Shown in pieces: positions 52,073 through 60,097 of a stretch of 64,000 nt of DNA. The notes under the pieces were generated by a model. That model did not search any database, was not told where the DNA came from, and worked only from the letters and a program-made list of their open reading frames with translations. The stretch covers positions 744,001-808,000 of the forward strand of contig NZ_BDAI01000001.1 in NCBI RefSeq assembly GCF_002091755.1, read 5' to 3'. The position numbers and the translations under genes are program-made. The DNA is from Pseudomonas nitroreducens NBRC 12694 (GTDB lineage Bacteria; Pseudomonadota; Gammaproteobacteria; Pseudomonadales; Pseudomonadaceae). How positions within the stretch are numbered: position 1 is the stretch's first letter; each line of letters begins with the position of its first letter.

Positions 52073-52693
52073 ATGAACGCAGAATTCCTGCTGACGGCGT
52101 TCGTCGTCGTTTTGCTGCCCGGCACCGGTGTGCTCTACACGCTGGCCGTCGGCCTCGGTCTCGGTGCCCGCGCGGCCACCCTTGCGGCACTGGGCTGCAC
52201 ACTGGGCATGGTCCCGCAATTGCTGCTCGCGACCTTCGGCCTGTCGCTGATCCTGCAGGCCAGCGCGGCCAGCTTCCAGGTCATCAGATGGCTGGGCACC
52301 GCCTACCTGCTGTTCATCGCCTGGCAGGTATTGCGCGGCAACGGCGCCCTGGCGCTGGACTCGGCCGGCAGCCCGCGCAGCACCACCCAACTGGTGGGCA
52401 CCGGGCTCTGGCTCAACCTGCTCAACCCCAAGCTCGGGCTGTTCTTCCTGGCCTTCCTGCCGCAGTTCGTGCCGGCCGGCAGCGCGGACGCCAAGGCCCT
52501 GTTCCTGGTGCTCGGCCTGGCATTCGCACTGATGACCTTCCTCGTCTTCATCGGCTATGGGCTGCTGGCTGCCCGGGTGCGCGACCACGTGATCGGCCGA
52601 CCCGCCGTGATGAAAGGGATTCGCTGGGGCTTCTCGCTGGCCTTCGTCGTGCTTGCGCTGCGCCTGGCCGCCGAGACGCTGCCGCCCACCTAG
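52073..52693 (+). CDS. LysE-family amino acid exporter
   Basis: A 206-residue six-helix protein with LLPGTGVLYTLAVGLGLGARA at residues 14-34 and LLNPKLGLFFLAFLPQFV at about 115-132, both family hallmarks. It exports amino acids or related small molecules. It overlaps the convergent DUF1345 gene by four nt at its stop. Confidence 0.87.
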   Translation: MNAEFLLTAFVVVLLPGTGVLYTLAVGLGLGARAATLAALGCTLGMVPQLLLATFGLSLILQASAASFQVIRWLGTAYLLFIAWQVLRGNGALALDSAGSPRSTTQLVGTGLWLNLLNPKLGLFFLAFLPQFVPAGSADAKALFLVLGLAFALMTFLVFIGYGLLAARVRDHVIGRPAVMKGIRWGFSLAFVVLALRLAAETLPPT

Positions 52694-53343
52694 CCGACCA
52701 AGCCGGCGCCCATGTTGATCGCCAGCCCCAGGATCGCGGTATTGAACAGGAAGCCGATCACCGAGTGCGCCAGCACCACCTTGCGCATCGAACGCGAGGC
52801 GACTTCCACATCGGAGGTCTGCACCGCCACGCTGAGGGTGAAGGAGAAGTAGAGGAAGTCCCACAGGTCCGGATGCTGTTCGCCTTCGGGAAAGCGCAGC
52901 ACCGGCTTGCTCTCGTGGGCGGCATAGAACATCCGCGCGTAATGCATGCTGAACATGGTGCCGATGAGGAACCAGGAACCGAGCACGGTGCTGGCCGTGA
53001 AGGCATAACGCACCAGCTTCTCGCGGTCACCGGCGTGGGATGCGGTGGCCAGTTCGACGATGATCGCCCCCAGGCTCGCCAGCGCCGCCACGATGATCAA
53101 CACCAGCACTGCTTCGGCGTTCTCGTCCTCGATGCTCGCCACGCGCTTCACCTGAGCGGCATCGGCGCGCCAGGCCAGCCAGCCGATCAGCAGCACGTAC
53201 AGCCAGGCCATGCCGTTCCACCCCACCAGCACCCGCGTCATGGGTGACAGCCAGTAGCAGGCCAGCCCCGCCAGAACGCCGAACAACCCGGCCCCCAGCA
53301 GGCGTGGATGCGCTCGCAACAACGTGCGATTCACGCGCAGCAT
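52690..53343 (-). CDS. DUF1345 membrane protein
   Basis: A 217-residue protein with five or six membrane helices (about 15-33, 38-57, 78-100, 112-130 and 185-210). FLYFSFTLSVAVQTSDVEV (about 160-178) is the DUF1345 signature. Function is unknown. Its start overlaps the end of the APH-like gene by 13 nt, so the two are coupled. Confidence 0.8.
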   Translation of the reverse strand: MLRVNRTLLRAHPRLLGAGLFGVLAGLACYWLSPMTRVLVGWNGMAWLYVLLIGWLAWRADAAQVKRVASIEDENAEAVLVLIIVAALASLGAIIVELATASHAGDREKLVRYAFTASTVLGSWFLIGTMFSMHYARMFYAAHESKPVLRFPEGEQHPDLWDFLYFSFTLSVAVQTSDVEVASRSMRKVVLAHSVIGFLFNTAILGLAINMGAGLVG

Positions 53344-54167
53344 GCGCTGCGGTCCAGTTCGGCGGCCGCCAGTTGCGCGACGGTGAGATCGCTCTCTGCG
53401 GCCATGCCGTCGTCGAGGAACCAGGCGGCGGAGAGACCGGCGAAAGCCAGAACCCACTCCAGCAGGCGCCGCCGATCGACACGGGCGTGCTCGACGATCA
53501 CATCCAGCTGGCGGAGAAATCGCGCGCGCTCGCGAGAGGTGGGCAGGTCCGGGTTGCACAGCAGGTTGGCGTAGTCGAACAGATGCTCGCCATACAGACG
53601 CTTGGGATCGATGGCGCGCCAGCCGCGCTCGCCGAAATCCAGGATGTTGTCGTGATGGACGTCGCCGTGCAGCACGCCCCGATCATGCTCGCTGGCGAGC
53701 AACGCTTCGGCGGTTTCCAGGCAGCGCGGGAACAGGCCGCCGTAACGCGCCGCCGCCGGCGCGAGGTCACGGAACCATTCGCGCAGCCCCAGCAGTGGCG
53801 GCAGCGGTTGTTCCTGCGGCCAGTGCAGGCGGCGCACGACATCACAGACGATGCGGCTGGCCTGGTCGTCCTCGCCGTTGAGCGCCATGTGCATCAGCGA
53901 TCGAGTTCCCTCGGCTCGCTCCATCAGGAGGGTGTCACCGTCAAAGGCGTAGACCAGCGCGGCGCCCTCGCCATTCCACCAGTTCATCACCTGCGCGCCG
54001 ACCTGCTCGTCGATGTCCAGCGCACGCTTGACCATCGCTGCCCGGCCGCGCCAGCGCACCGGCAGGAGGTGGCTGCTGGGCGTGATAATGGGCTCGCCTT
54101 CGGGAGTGAGCTGCCACAGGTCCAGGACACGGTCGAAATCCACAGGCACAGGCGCAGGCAACGGCAT
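53331..54167 (-). CDS. APH(6)/hydroxyurea-type phosphotransferase
   Basis: A 278-residue kinase-fold protein. GVLHGDVHHDNILDFGERG (about residues 163-181) has the catalytic Asp and Asn of the aminoglycoside phosphotransferase family, and AIDPKRLYGE supplies the metal-binding Asp. The family includes streptomycin 6-kinases and hydroxyurea kinases; chromosomal relatives often act on unknown small molecules, so resistance should not be assumed. It ends 47 nt downstream of the hap operon end on the same strand. Confidence 0.78.
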   Translation of the reverse strand: MPLPAPVPVDFDRVLDLWQLTPEGEPIITPSSHLLPVRWRGRAAMVKRALDIDEQVGAQVMNWWNGEGAALVYAFDGDTLLMERAEGTRSLMHMALNGEDDQASRIVCDVVRRLHWPQEQPLPPLLGLREWFRDLAPAAARYGGLFPRCLETAEALLASEHDRGVLHGDVHHDNILDFGERGWRAIDPKRLYGEHLFDYANLLCNPDLPTSRERARFLRQLDVIVEHARVDRRRLLEWVLAFAGLSAAWFLDDGMAAESDLTVAQLAAAELDRSACCA

Positions 54168-54213
54168 GGAGAGATTCCACTGGTGGGGGCTGCCTGGAGG
54201 CTAGCACGCGATA

Positions 54214-54549
54214 TCAGCCCTGTAGATAGACCCCGCCCGCTTCCATGCGCATCGCCAGCGCCTCCAATTGCCGCCCCTTGCACGGCCCTTCGACGCAAAC
54301 ACCGTCGTCGAAGCGGAACATGGCACTGTGGTGCGCGCACATCAGCACCTCGCCGCGGTAGGTGCTGAAGGTCCCCGGATAGACATCGAGCTTCACGGAA
54401 AAATGCGGGCAGCGGTTACGGTACAACCAGACCCGGTCGCCCCTGCGTACCGCTACCACGGCCAGGGGCTTGCCATCGAGCTCCACCTCGAACCCCCGTC
54501 CGCCACCGTCCACCAGATCGCCCAGCCGGCACAGCTGCAATTCGCTCAT
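54214..54549 (-). CDS. hapI: Rieske-type [2Fe-2S] ferredoxin HapI
   Basis: A 111-residue soluble protein with a Rieske cluster site: CPHFSV (about residue 45) and LMCAHHSAMF (about 66-75), giving the CxH and CxxH ligand pairs. In the P. fluorescens ACB hap cluster this gene follows hapH. Its role is unproven; it could re-reduce the dioxygenase iron, as XylT-type ferredoxins do for catechol 2,3-dioxygenase. ATG 54549 overlaps the hapH stop by 4 nt and is preferred to the longer frame. Confidence 0.82.
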   Translation of the reverse strand: MSELQLCRLGDLVDGGGRGFEVELDGKPLAVVAVRRGDRVWLYRNRCPHFSVKLDVYPGTFSTYRGEVLMCAHHSAMFRFDDGVCVEGPCKGRQLEALAMRMEAGGVYLQG

Positions 54550-54860
54550 GATGCCGCCTCCTGCACAGGCTGGCCCAAGCCCCACAGCCAGGGACGCACT
54601 TCCAGGTGGGCAAACAGATCATTGCGAATGTACGGATCATCCTGAAGGAACGCCTCCACCTCGGTCCGGGACGCCGCCTGTACCACCAGCAGGGTTCCGT
54701 TCATCCGCTGGCCCTCGCTATCCAGCGTTGGCCCACCGAGGCATACCCGCACACCATGCGGCTGCGGGCAACGCAGATACTCGCGATGGGCCGGACGCAG
54801 GCGCTCGCGCCTTTCGTCCATGCCGGGCCGGTCGGTAGCGAACACGACGAAATAGCTCAT
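54546..54860 (-). CDS. hapH: YciI-like protein HapH
   Basis: A 104-residue YCII-fold protein (MSYFVVFATDRPGM at the start; HREYLRCPQPHGV and the catalytic-type His/Asp pair further on; FLQDDPYIRNDLF in the second half). The fold is shared by some muconolactone isomerase-like and dehalogenase enzymes. The hap cluster of P. fluorescens ACB has the same gene here; function unknown. Overlaps hapG and hapI by 4 nt each. Confidence 0.82.
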   Translation of the reverse strand: MSYFVVFATDRPGMDERRERLRPAHREYLRCPQPHGVRVCLGGPTLDSEGQRMNGTLLVVQAASRTEVEAFLQDDPYIRNDLFAHLEVRPWLWGLGQPVQEAAS

Positions 54861-55729
54861 GCCGGCTCCAGGACGAAGTCATAGTCCGCCATGCGGAAGG
54901 CCGTGTCGAAGCCAAACCGGGCCGCCAGTGGATCGTCCGCGGCGCAGGATCGGTAAGCGACGCGCAGGGCGTCCTTGACACCGAATACCGCATCCGAATC
55001 CAGATACGGATCCCCCTCATTGAACAGGTGCGTGACCAGCCGCCGATGGCCCGGCGCATCGATCATGAAGTGCAGGTGCGCGGGACGCCACGGATGGCGG
55101 GCGGTAGCGTTCAGCAGCCGCCCCACCGGCCCATCGGTGGGAATCGGATAGCTCACCGGCAACGTCGAGCGAATGGCATAACACCCCTGTTCGTCGGTGT
55201 GATAGCGACCGCGCAGGTTGCCCTCGGCCTGTCCGATATCCTGCCCCGAATACATGCCATTGGCGGCGCACTGCCAGACATCCAGGCAGGCACCGACCAG
55301 CGGCCGCCCCAGCGTATCGAACACCTTCCCCCGCACCAGTATGGGTTCACCGGATGTCAGGGCCATGTTTTCGCCGTAGGCCCGCTCCGGCATGCCGGCG
55401 ATGTAGAAAGGGCCGAACACCGTGGTCGCAGTGGCCTCCTGGGAGTATCGGTGGTTGATCGCATCCACCAGCATCGACACACCCAGCACGTCGGACAGCA
55501 GGATGAACTCCTGACGGATTCGCCCATCGCACTTCTGTCCCGTCTCGGTGAGGAAACGAATACCTTCGAACCACTCCTCCTCGCTCAGCTCGACCTCGCT
55601 GACGAACGCGTGCATGTGCCGCACCAGCGCCTGCACCAGGTGTCGCAGGCGCCGATCGGGTGTGGCCTCAAGGCTGTGTAGCACCTGCCCGGTGATCGTC
55701 GCTTCGTCGATGTCGCTATGACTGTTCAT
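54857..55729 (-). CDS. hapG: Intradiol ring-cleavage dioxygenase HapG (hydroxyquinol 1,2-dioxygenase-like)
   Basis: A 290-residue non-haem Fe(III) dioxygenase. The N-terminal helical part (about 1-100) is followed by the catalytic domain: NGMYSGQD (Tyr ligand), VSYPIPTDGPVG (second Tyr ligand) and RHPWRPAHLHF (two His ligands). The sequence is closest in my memory to hydroxyquinol 1,2-dioxygenases. It would make maleylacetate from hydroxyquinol, a second entry to the same pathway. It lies 39 nt after hapF. Confidence 0.85.
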   Translation of the reverse strand: MNSHSDIDEATITGQVLHSLEATPDRRLRHLVQALVRHMHAFVSEVELSEEEWFEGIRFLTETGQKCDGRIRQEFILLSDVLGVSMLVDAINHRYSQEATATTVFGPFYIAGMPERAYGENMALTSGEPILVRGKVFDTLGRPLVGACLDVWQCAANGMYSGQDIGQAEGNLRGRYHTDEQGCYAIRSTLPVSYPIPTDGPVGRLLNATARHPWRPAHLHFMIDAPGHRRLVTHLFNEGDPYLDSDAVFGVKDALRVAYRSCAADDPLAARFGFDTAFRMADYDFVLEPA

Positions 55730-55768
55730 TGGCGCACCTCATGGATTCTTGTTTTGGTTTGCCGGCAC

Positions 55769-56836
55769 TCAGGCCGGCGGCATGCCGGCGCGGGCGCGCT
55801 CGAGCAGCGCTTGGATGGCGTCGGCCTCGAAGGGACGCGGGTTGTAGTACGGATTGGAGCAAGCGATGCGCGCGGTTTCCGCCGGCCCTTCGGGTGGGAA
55901 GCCGATCTCGGCGAGGGACGTTGGAACGCCGATCCGCCGGTTCAGCGCATACAGCAGGCCGCCGACTTCCTCCGCCTGACTGCCGCCCAGCGCTCGCGCG
56001 GCCCGTTCCAGTGCCGGCCGTGCCGCGTCGCGGTTGTAGTTCACCGAGTACGGCAGCAGTACCGCATGGCTTTGCGCATGCGGCAGGTTGAAGGTGCCGC
56101 CCAGCGTGTGGCAGAGCTTGTGATGGATGGCCATGCCTACCGATCCCAGGCAGATACCCGCCAACCAGGCGCCATACAGCGCACGGCCACGGGCCTGGCG
56201 ATCCTGCGGATCGTCGACGATCGTCGGCAAGGCCTCGGCCAGCGCACGGATCGAGTCTTCAGCCATCAGGCTGACGATGGGGTTGGCGTCTTCGGCATAG
56301 AGCGCCTCGATGGCGTGGGCCATGGCGTTCATCCCCGAGCAGGCGGAGATGTCCGCGGGCAGGCTGAGGCTGAACTGCGGATCGTAGATCACCGTCCTGG
56401 GCAGCACGCGGACATCGCGTCCGGTCCTCTTCAAGCGATTCTCGGTAAGGCCGTAGATCGGCGTCATCTCGGAGCCGGCATAAGTGGTCGGAATCGCCAG
56501 AATCGGCAGGCCGAACTCCAGCGCGATGGCCTTGCCCAGGCCGATGGTCGAGCCGCCGCCGACCGCCACGCAGCAATCCGCGCCCAGCCGCTTGGCTTCC
56601 TCGCAGGCCGCCTGGGCAACCTCCACCGGTACATGCATCACTGCCTGCGGATAGACGCCCGCCGAGCGCTCACCCAGCAGCCCGGCGATCCGTTCGCCTA
56701 GCTCGCGCTGCTCCGGCGTGGTGAGGATCAGCGCGCGTCTTGCGCCCAGCCGCTCGATCTCTTCGGCCAGCGCATCAATCCTGTTCCAGCCAAAGATCAC
56801 GCGGATCGGCAGGCTCTGGTAAACGAAAGCATCCAT
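55769..56836 (-). CDS. hapF: Maleylacetate reductase HapF
   Basis: A 355-residue iron-containing-alcohol-dehydrogenase-family enzyme: nucleotide site CVAVGGGSTIGLGKAIA (about 90-105), AIPTTYAGSEMTPIYG, and the His-rich part MAIHHKLCHTLGG plus HAQSHAVLLPY. It reduces maleylacetate to beta-ketoadipate with NAD(P)H. Length is standard (about 355). ATG 56836 is used; 8 nt after hapE. Confidence 0.9.
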   Translation of the reverse strand: MDAFVYQSLPIRVIFGWNRIDALAEEIERLGARRALILTTPEQRELGERIAGLLGERSAGVYPQAVMHVPVEVAQAACEEAKRLGADCCVAVGGGSTIGLGKAIALEFGLPILAIPTTYAGSEMTPIYGLTENRLKRTGRDVRVLPRTVIYDPQFSLSLPADISACSGMNAMAHAIEALYAEDANPIVSLMAEDSIRALAEALPTIVDDPQDRQARGRALYGAWLAGICLGSVGMAIHHKLCHTLGGTFNLPHAQSHAVLLPYSVNYNRDAARPALERAARALGGSQAEEVGGLLYALNRRIGVPTSLAEIGFPPEGPAETARIACSNPYYNPRPFEADAIQALLERARAGMPPA

Positions 56837-56844
56837 GGTGCGCC

Positions 56845-58308
56845 TCAACGTTTGAAATGCGGGGGAATGCGAGCATCGACGTTGACCCACACCGAATGCG
56901 CCTCGGTGTAATCGTGGATCGCCTCGAAGCCCATTTCGCGGCCGTAGCCCGACTGGCCAACGCCACCGAAGGGGCTGCCGGGGCTGACCCGCTTGTAGCA
57001 GTTGATCCAGCACATGCCGGCGCGGATGCCTGCGGCCATGCGGTGCGCCCGCTGCAGGTCGCGCGTCCACAGGCCGCTGCCCAGGCCGTAGGGCGTGGCA
57101 TTGGCAATCGCCAGCGCCTCTTCGTCGGTACGGAAGCGCAGCACGGTGACGAAGGGACCGAAAACCTCCTCCTGGGCCACGCGGTCGTCCACCTTGGCCT
57201 CGACCACGGTTGGTTCGACGTAGTACCCATTGGCGAGACTCGGCGCACTGGGTGCCTTGCCGCCGGTCAGCACCCTGCCGCCCTGCTGGCGAGCAATATC
57301 GACGTAGGCCAGCACGCGGTCACGGTGCAGCGCCGAGGTCAGGGGGCCCATCTCGGTCTGCGGGTCGCTCGGATTGCCCAGGCGGATGGAGCGCGCCAAC
57401 GCAATGAAACGCTCGAGGAAGGCATCGGCGATGTCCTCGTGCAGCACCAGGCGCGAACCGGCGATGCAGGCCTGCCCCTGGTTGTGGAAGATGGCCCAGG
57501 CCGCCCCGTTGATGGCGGCTTCCAGGTCAGCATCGGCGAAGACGATATTGGCGCCCTTGCCGCCCAGTTCCAGTTGTACGCGCTTGAGGTTGCCCTGGGA
57601 CGCTTCGACGATGCGCCGGCCAATGGCGGTGGAGCCGGTGAAGGCGATCTTGCCCACATCGGGATGCTCGGCCAGGCGCTGGCCGGCAGTGTGGCCATAG
57701 CCGGGCACCACGTTGACCACCCCGGCAGGGAAACCGACCTCGTGCATCAGTTCGGCAATGCGCAAGGTCGACAGCGGCGTGATCTCCGACGGCTTGATCA
57801 CCACGGTATTGCCGGCGGCCAGTGCCGGGCCCATTTTCCAGCTGGTGAACATCAGCGGGAAGTTCCACGGCACGATCTGCCCGACCACGCCGATGGGCTT
57901 GCGCTGCACGTAGTTGAGGAAGCCAGCCTCCACCGGGATTACCGAGCCCTCGATCTTGTCCGCCATGCCGCCGAAGTAGCGGAAACAGGCGGCAGTGCGC
58001 GGGACATCCAGGCCACGGCAATCGCGGATCGGATGCCCGGTATCCAGCGACTCCAGCTGAGCCAGTTCGTCGGCGACGGCCTCGATGCGATCGGCCAGCT
58101 TCAGCAGCAGGCGCCCCCGCTCCGCGGCCCCCAGCGCAGCCCAGGCAGGAAAGGCTCGGTGCGCGGCGGCTACGGCGAGGTCGACATCCGCCACCTCGGC
58201 GGCGGCGATCGAGGTGATCAGTGAGCCATCGTGGGGGGACAGGACATCCAGGGTGCCTCCGTTGATCGCCGGAACGAAACGGCCATCGATGAACAGCTGA
58301 TTTTGCAT
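56845..58308 (-). CDS. hapE: 4-Hydroxymuconic semialdehyde dehydrogenase HapE
   Basis: A 487-residue aldehyde dehydrogenase. VPWNFPLMFTSWKMGPAL, the Glu in LELGGKGANI (about residue 256) and the catalytic Cys in NQGQACIAGSRL (about 290) are intact. It oxidises the ring-cleavage product of hydroquinone to maleylacetate. ATG 58308 has AGGAG seven nt upstream. It lies 99 nt after hapD with a hairpin in the gap. Confidence 0.88.
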   Translation of the reverse strand: MQNQLFIDGRFVPAINGGTLDVLSPHDGSLITSIAAAEVADVDLAVAAAHRAFPAWAALGAAERGRLLLKLADRIEAVADELAQLESLDTGHPIRDCRGLDVPRTAACFRYFGGMADKIEGSVIPVEAGFLNYVQRKPIGVVGQIVPWNFPLMFTSWKMGPALAAGNTVVIKPSEITPLSTLRIAELMHEVGFPAGVVNVVPGYGHTAGQRLAEHPDVGKIAFTGSTAIGRRIVEASQGNLKRVQLELGGKGANIVFADADLEAAINGAAWAIFHNQGQACIAGSRLVLHEDIADAFLERFIALARSIRLGNPSDPQTEMGPLTSALHRDRVLAYVDIARQQGGRVLTGGKAPSAPSLANGYYVEPTVVEAKVDDRVAQEEVFGPFVTVLRFRTDEEALAIANATPYGLGSGLWTRDLQRAHRMAAGIRAGMCWINCYKRVSPGSPFGGVGQSGYGREMGFEAIHDYTEAHSVWVNVDARIPPHFKR

Positions 58309-58372
58309 AGGGGTACTCCTCACGGCGCTGTGGCGCCATGACAGAACGGAAAGCGGTGCGGAAGTACCGGCC

Positions 58373-58392
58373 CCGGTGGCGCAAACCACCGG
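58373..58392. other. Intercistronic hairpin between hapD and hapE
   Basis: CCGGTGG and CCACCGG form a perfect 7-bp stem with a 6-nt loop, next to further CCGG-rich arms. It could stabilise the hapCD part of the transcript or dampen the downstream genes. It lacks a T tract. Confidence 0.4.
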
Positions 58393-58407
58393 AGGACCGG
58401 TCAGGTG

Positions 58408-59427
58408 TCAGAACTCGACCGGATAGGGCGCCAGCTCGCCACGGGCGTAGCGCTGCGGCAGGTCCGGCGTGGCGTTCTCCCACACCAGCAGCATCGAGCG
58501 TTTGGTCGAATAGCCCTGGTGCTGGATGTCGGCCGGCATCGCCGCGATATCGCCCGCCTTCATCACCACGCGCGCCATGGGTTCGCCGGTGTCCTTGTTG
58601 GCGATCTCCCAGTCGATCTGGTCGGAAAGCTGGAGGAACCACTCGACCCGGTCGTTACCGTGGAAGATCGGCAGGATGTACTCCTCGGTGGTCGGGCAGA
58701 ACAGGCTGCCCTTGCACACCGAGGTCACCGACGGATTCCAGGTGACGTCCGAACGAGACAGATACTTGAACAGGTTGAACGCATGCAGTTGCCCTTCGAA
58801 GCCCGGCTCGGCATGCACCATCGGCTCGTCCTGCGACACATCGGCGAAGTGACGGTTCACCGGCAGGTCGTCGCGCAGCGGCGAGTCGCCGGGGATGCCC
58901 GGCATGCGGTCGGTGCCAACCCGGTAGCGGTCGATCGCCTCGATGTTGTCACCGGCCTTGCGGCCGAAGGCGCTGCCGGTTTCCTGGGGCGCGGCAAAGG
59001 GGTCGAACTCGGCGTTGGTCCAGTCGGCCAGGATGGCCTTGAAGGTCGCCATGATCAGCGGCGTTTCGAAGCGCTCGGTGTAGTTGACGCCCGAAGCCTT
59101 GAGCACGCCGTTGAAGGTGCCGGCGTACAGGTCGACGCTGCCGTAGTGGTTCTGCGTGCCGATCACCGTGTCGAAGTTCACCCAGCCGTAGAAGAACCCC
59201 CAGGCCACATCGCGCATCAGCGCGCGCAGGAAGGCATCGGCCGACATCAGGTGGGAGTGGGTCTCGCCCTTGGCGGGCCAGGAAATCTTGGCGAAATACT
59301 CGTCGCGGCTGAAGCTGAAGGCGCCCAGCGTGAAGCGGCGATAACCGGTGATGGGGTCCTTGTCGCTGGCCTGGACAAGGTCGGCGGCGAAGCTGGCGGG
59401 CTTGGTTTTTTCTTGAGTCATGGCCAT
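58408..59427 (-). CDS. hapD: Hydroquinone 1,2-dioxygenase large subunit HapD
   Basis: A 339-residue cupin-type extradiol enzyme subunit. The likely Fe(II) ligands His256 (FHGNDR), Glu262 (VEWF) and His303 (DIQHQG) have the spacing of type III hydroquinone dioxygenases, a 2-His-1-carboxylate site. It opens hydroquinone to 4-hydroxymuconic semialdehyde with HapC. GAGG nine nt upstream supports ATG 59427 over ATG 59421. The order hapC-D-E-F-G-H-I matches P. fluorescens ACB. Confidence 0.9.
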   Translation of the reverse strand: MAMTQEKTKPASFAADLVQASDKDPITGYRRFTLGAFSFSRDEYFAKISWPAKGETHSHLMSADAFLRALMRDVAWGFFYGWVNFDTVIGTQNHYGSVDLYAGTFNGVLKASGVNYTERFETPLIMATFKAILADWTNAEFDPFAAPQETGSAFGRKAGDNIEAIDRYRVGTDRMPGIPGDSPLRDDLPVNRHFADVSQDEPMVHAEPGFEGQLHAFNLFKYLSRSDVTWNPSVTSVCKGSLFCPTTEEYILPIFHGNDRVEWFLQLSDQIDWEIANKDTGEPMARVVMKAGDIAAMPADIQHQGYSTKRSMLLVWENATPDLPQRYARGELAPYPVEF

Positions 59428-59468
59428 GGTCGAAATCCTCGAAAATGCTCGAACGCGGGTCGAATGGG

Positions 59469-59963
59469 TTACTTCAGGCAAATGTCCGCCCACTTCTGTA
59501 CCGACAGCGGGCCGAGGATGGTCTGCAGCAACAGCACACCGGGCTTGGCGCTTTCGAAGCGATAGGCGCAGCCAACCGGCAACAGGCACTGGTGGCCACG
59601 CTTGAGCAGCACATAACCCATCGGCTTGCCCTTGGGCGACTCACCGGCCAGGCGGGTGCCCTCGCCTTCTACCAGCGGTGTATCGAGCTTGAGGAAATCG
59701 ACGCGGATGTCGCCGTCCATGGAGATGGCGAACTCGTCGTGGGCACAGGTGAACCAGGGGGAGCGCCCTTCGGCGCGGAGGGTTTCGATGACGTAGTCGA
59801 GATTCTTGCCGACTACCACCTTCTCATAGGGCGCCGAACGCTCGGCGACCTCGAATACGTTGGAGAACACGTAATGGCTGGCCTTGCCCTTGACGATTTC
59901 GACCGAGCCTTTCTGGTAGTTGTCCAACGAACCGAAGACGGTCTTGAAAGCAGTTGAAGTCAT
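59469..59963 (-). CDS. hapC: Hydroquinone 1,2-dioxygenase small subunit HapC
   Basis: A 164-residue protein beginning MTSTAFKTVFGSLDNYQKGS, with FTCAHDEFAISMDGDIRVDF in the middle and a C-terminal cupin-like part. It matches the small subunit of two-component hydroquinone dioxygenases (HapC, PnpC, HqdA). It is the first gene of the operon, 134 nt after the LysR gene, with a GTGTTC/GAACAC site in between. Confidence 0.88.
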   Translation of the reverse strand: MTSTAFKTVFGSLDNYQKGSVEIVKGKASHYVFSNVFEVAERSAPYEKVVVGKNLDYVIETLRAEGRSPWFTCAHDEFAISMDGDIRVDFLKLDTPLVEGEGTRLAGESPKGKPMGYVLLKRGHQCLLPVGCAYRFESAKPGVLLLQTILGPLSVQKWADICLK

Positions 59964-60060
59964 TGCCGATCACCGTTGTCTGATTGTTGTTGTGCGAGTG
60001 GGTGAGGCACACGTTACGAGCCCATTCGGGGTCGCCACAATCCAACATCGGCCGACAACA

Positions 60061-60081
60061 GTGTTCGCGGAACACGAACAC
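60061..60081. promoter_or_regulatory. Candidate operator of the hap operon
   Basis: GTGTTC-GCG-GAACAC-GAACAC: a perfect 15-bp inverted repeat plus an extra direct half-site. TGTTCGCGGAACA fits the LysR T-N11-A pattern. It lies about 100 nt before hapC, just past the LysR stop codon. Confidence 0.5.
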
Positions 60082-60097
60082 TTGTCTTGAAAATCAG

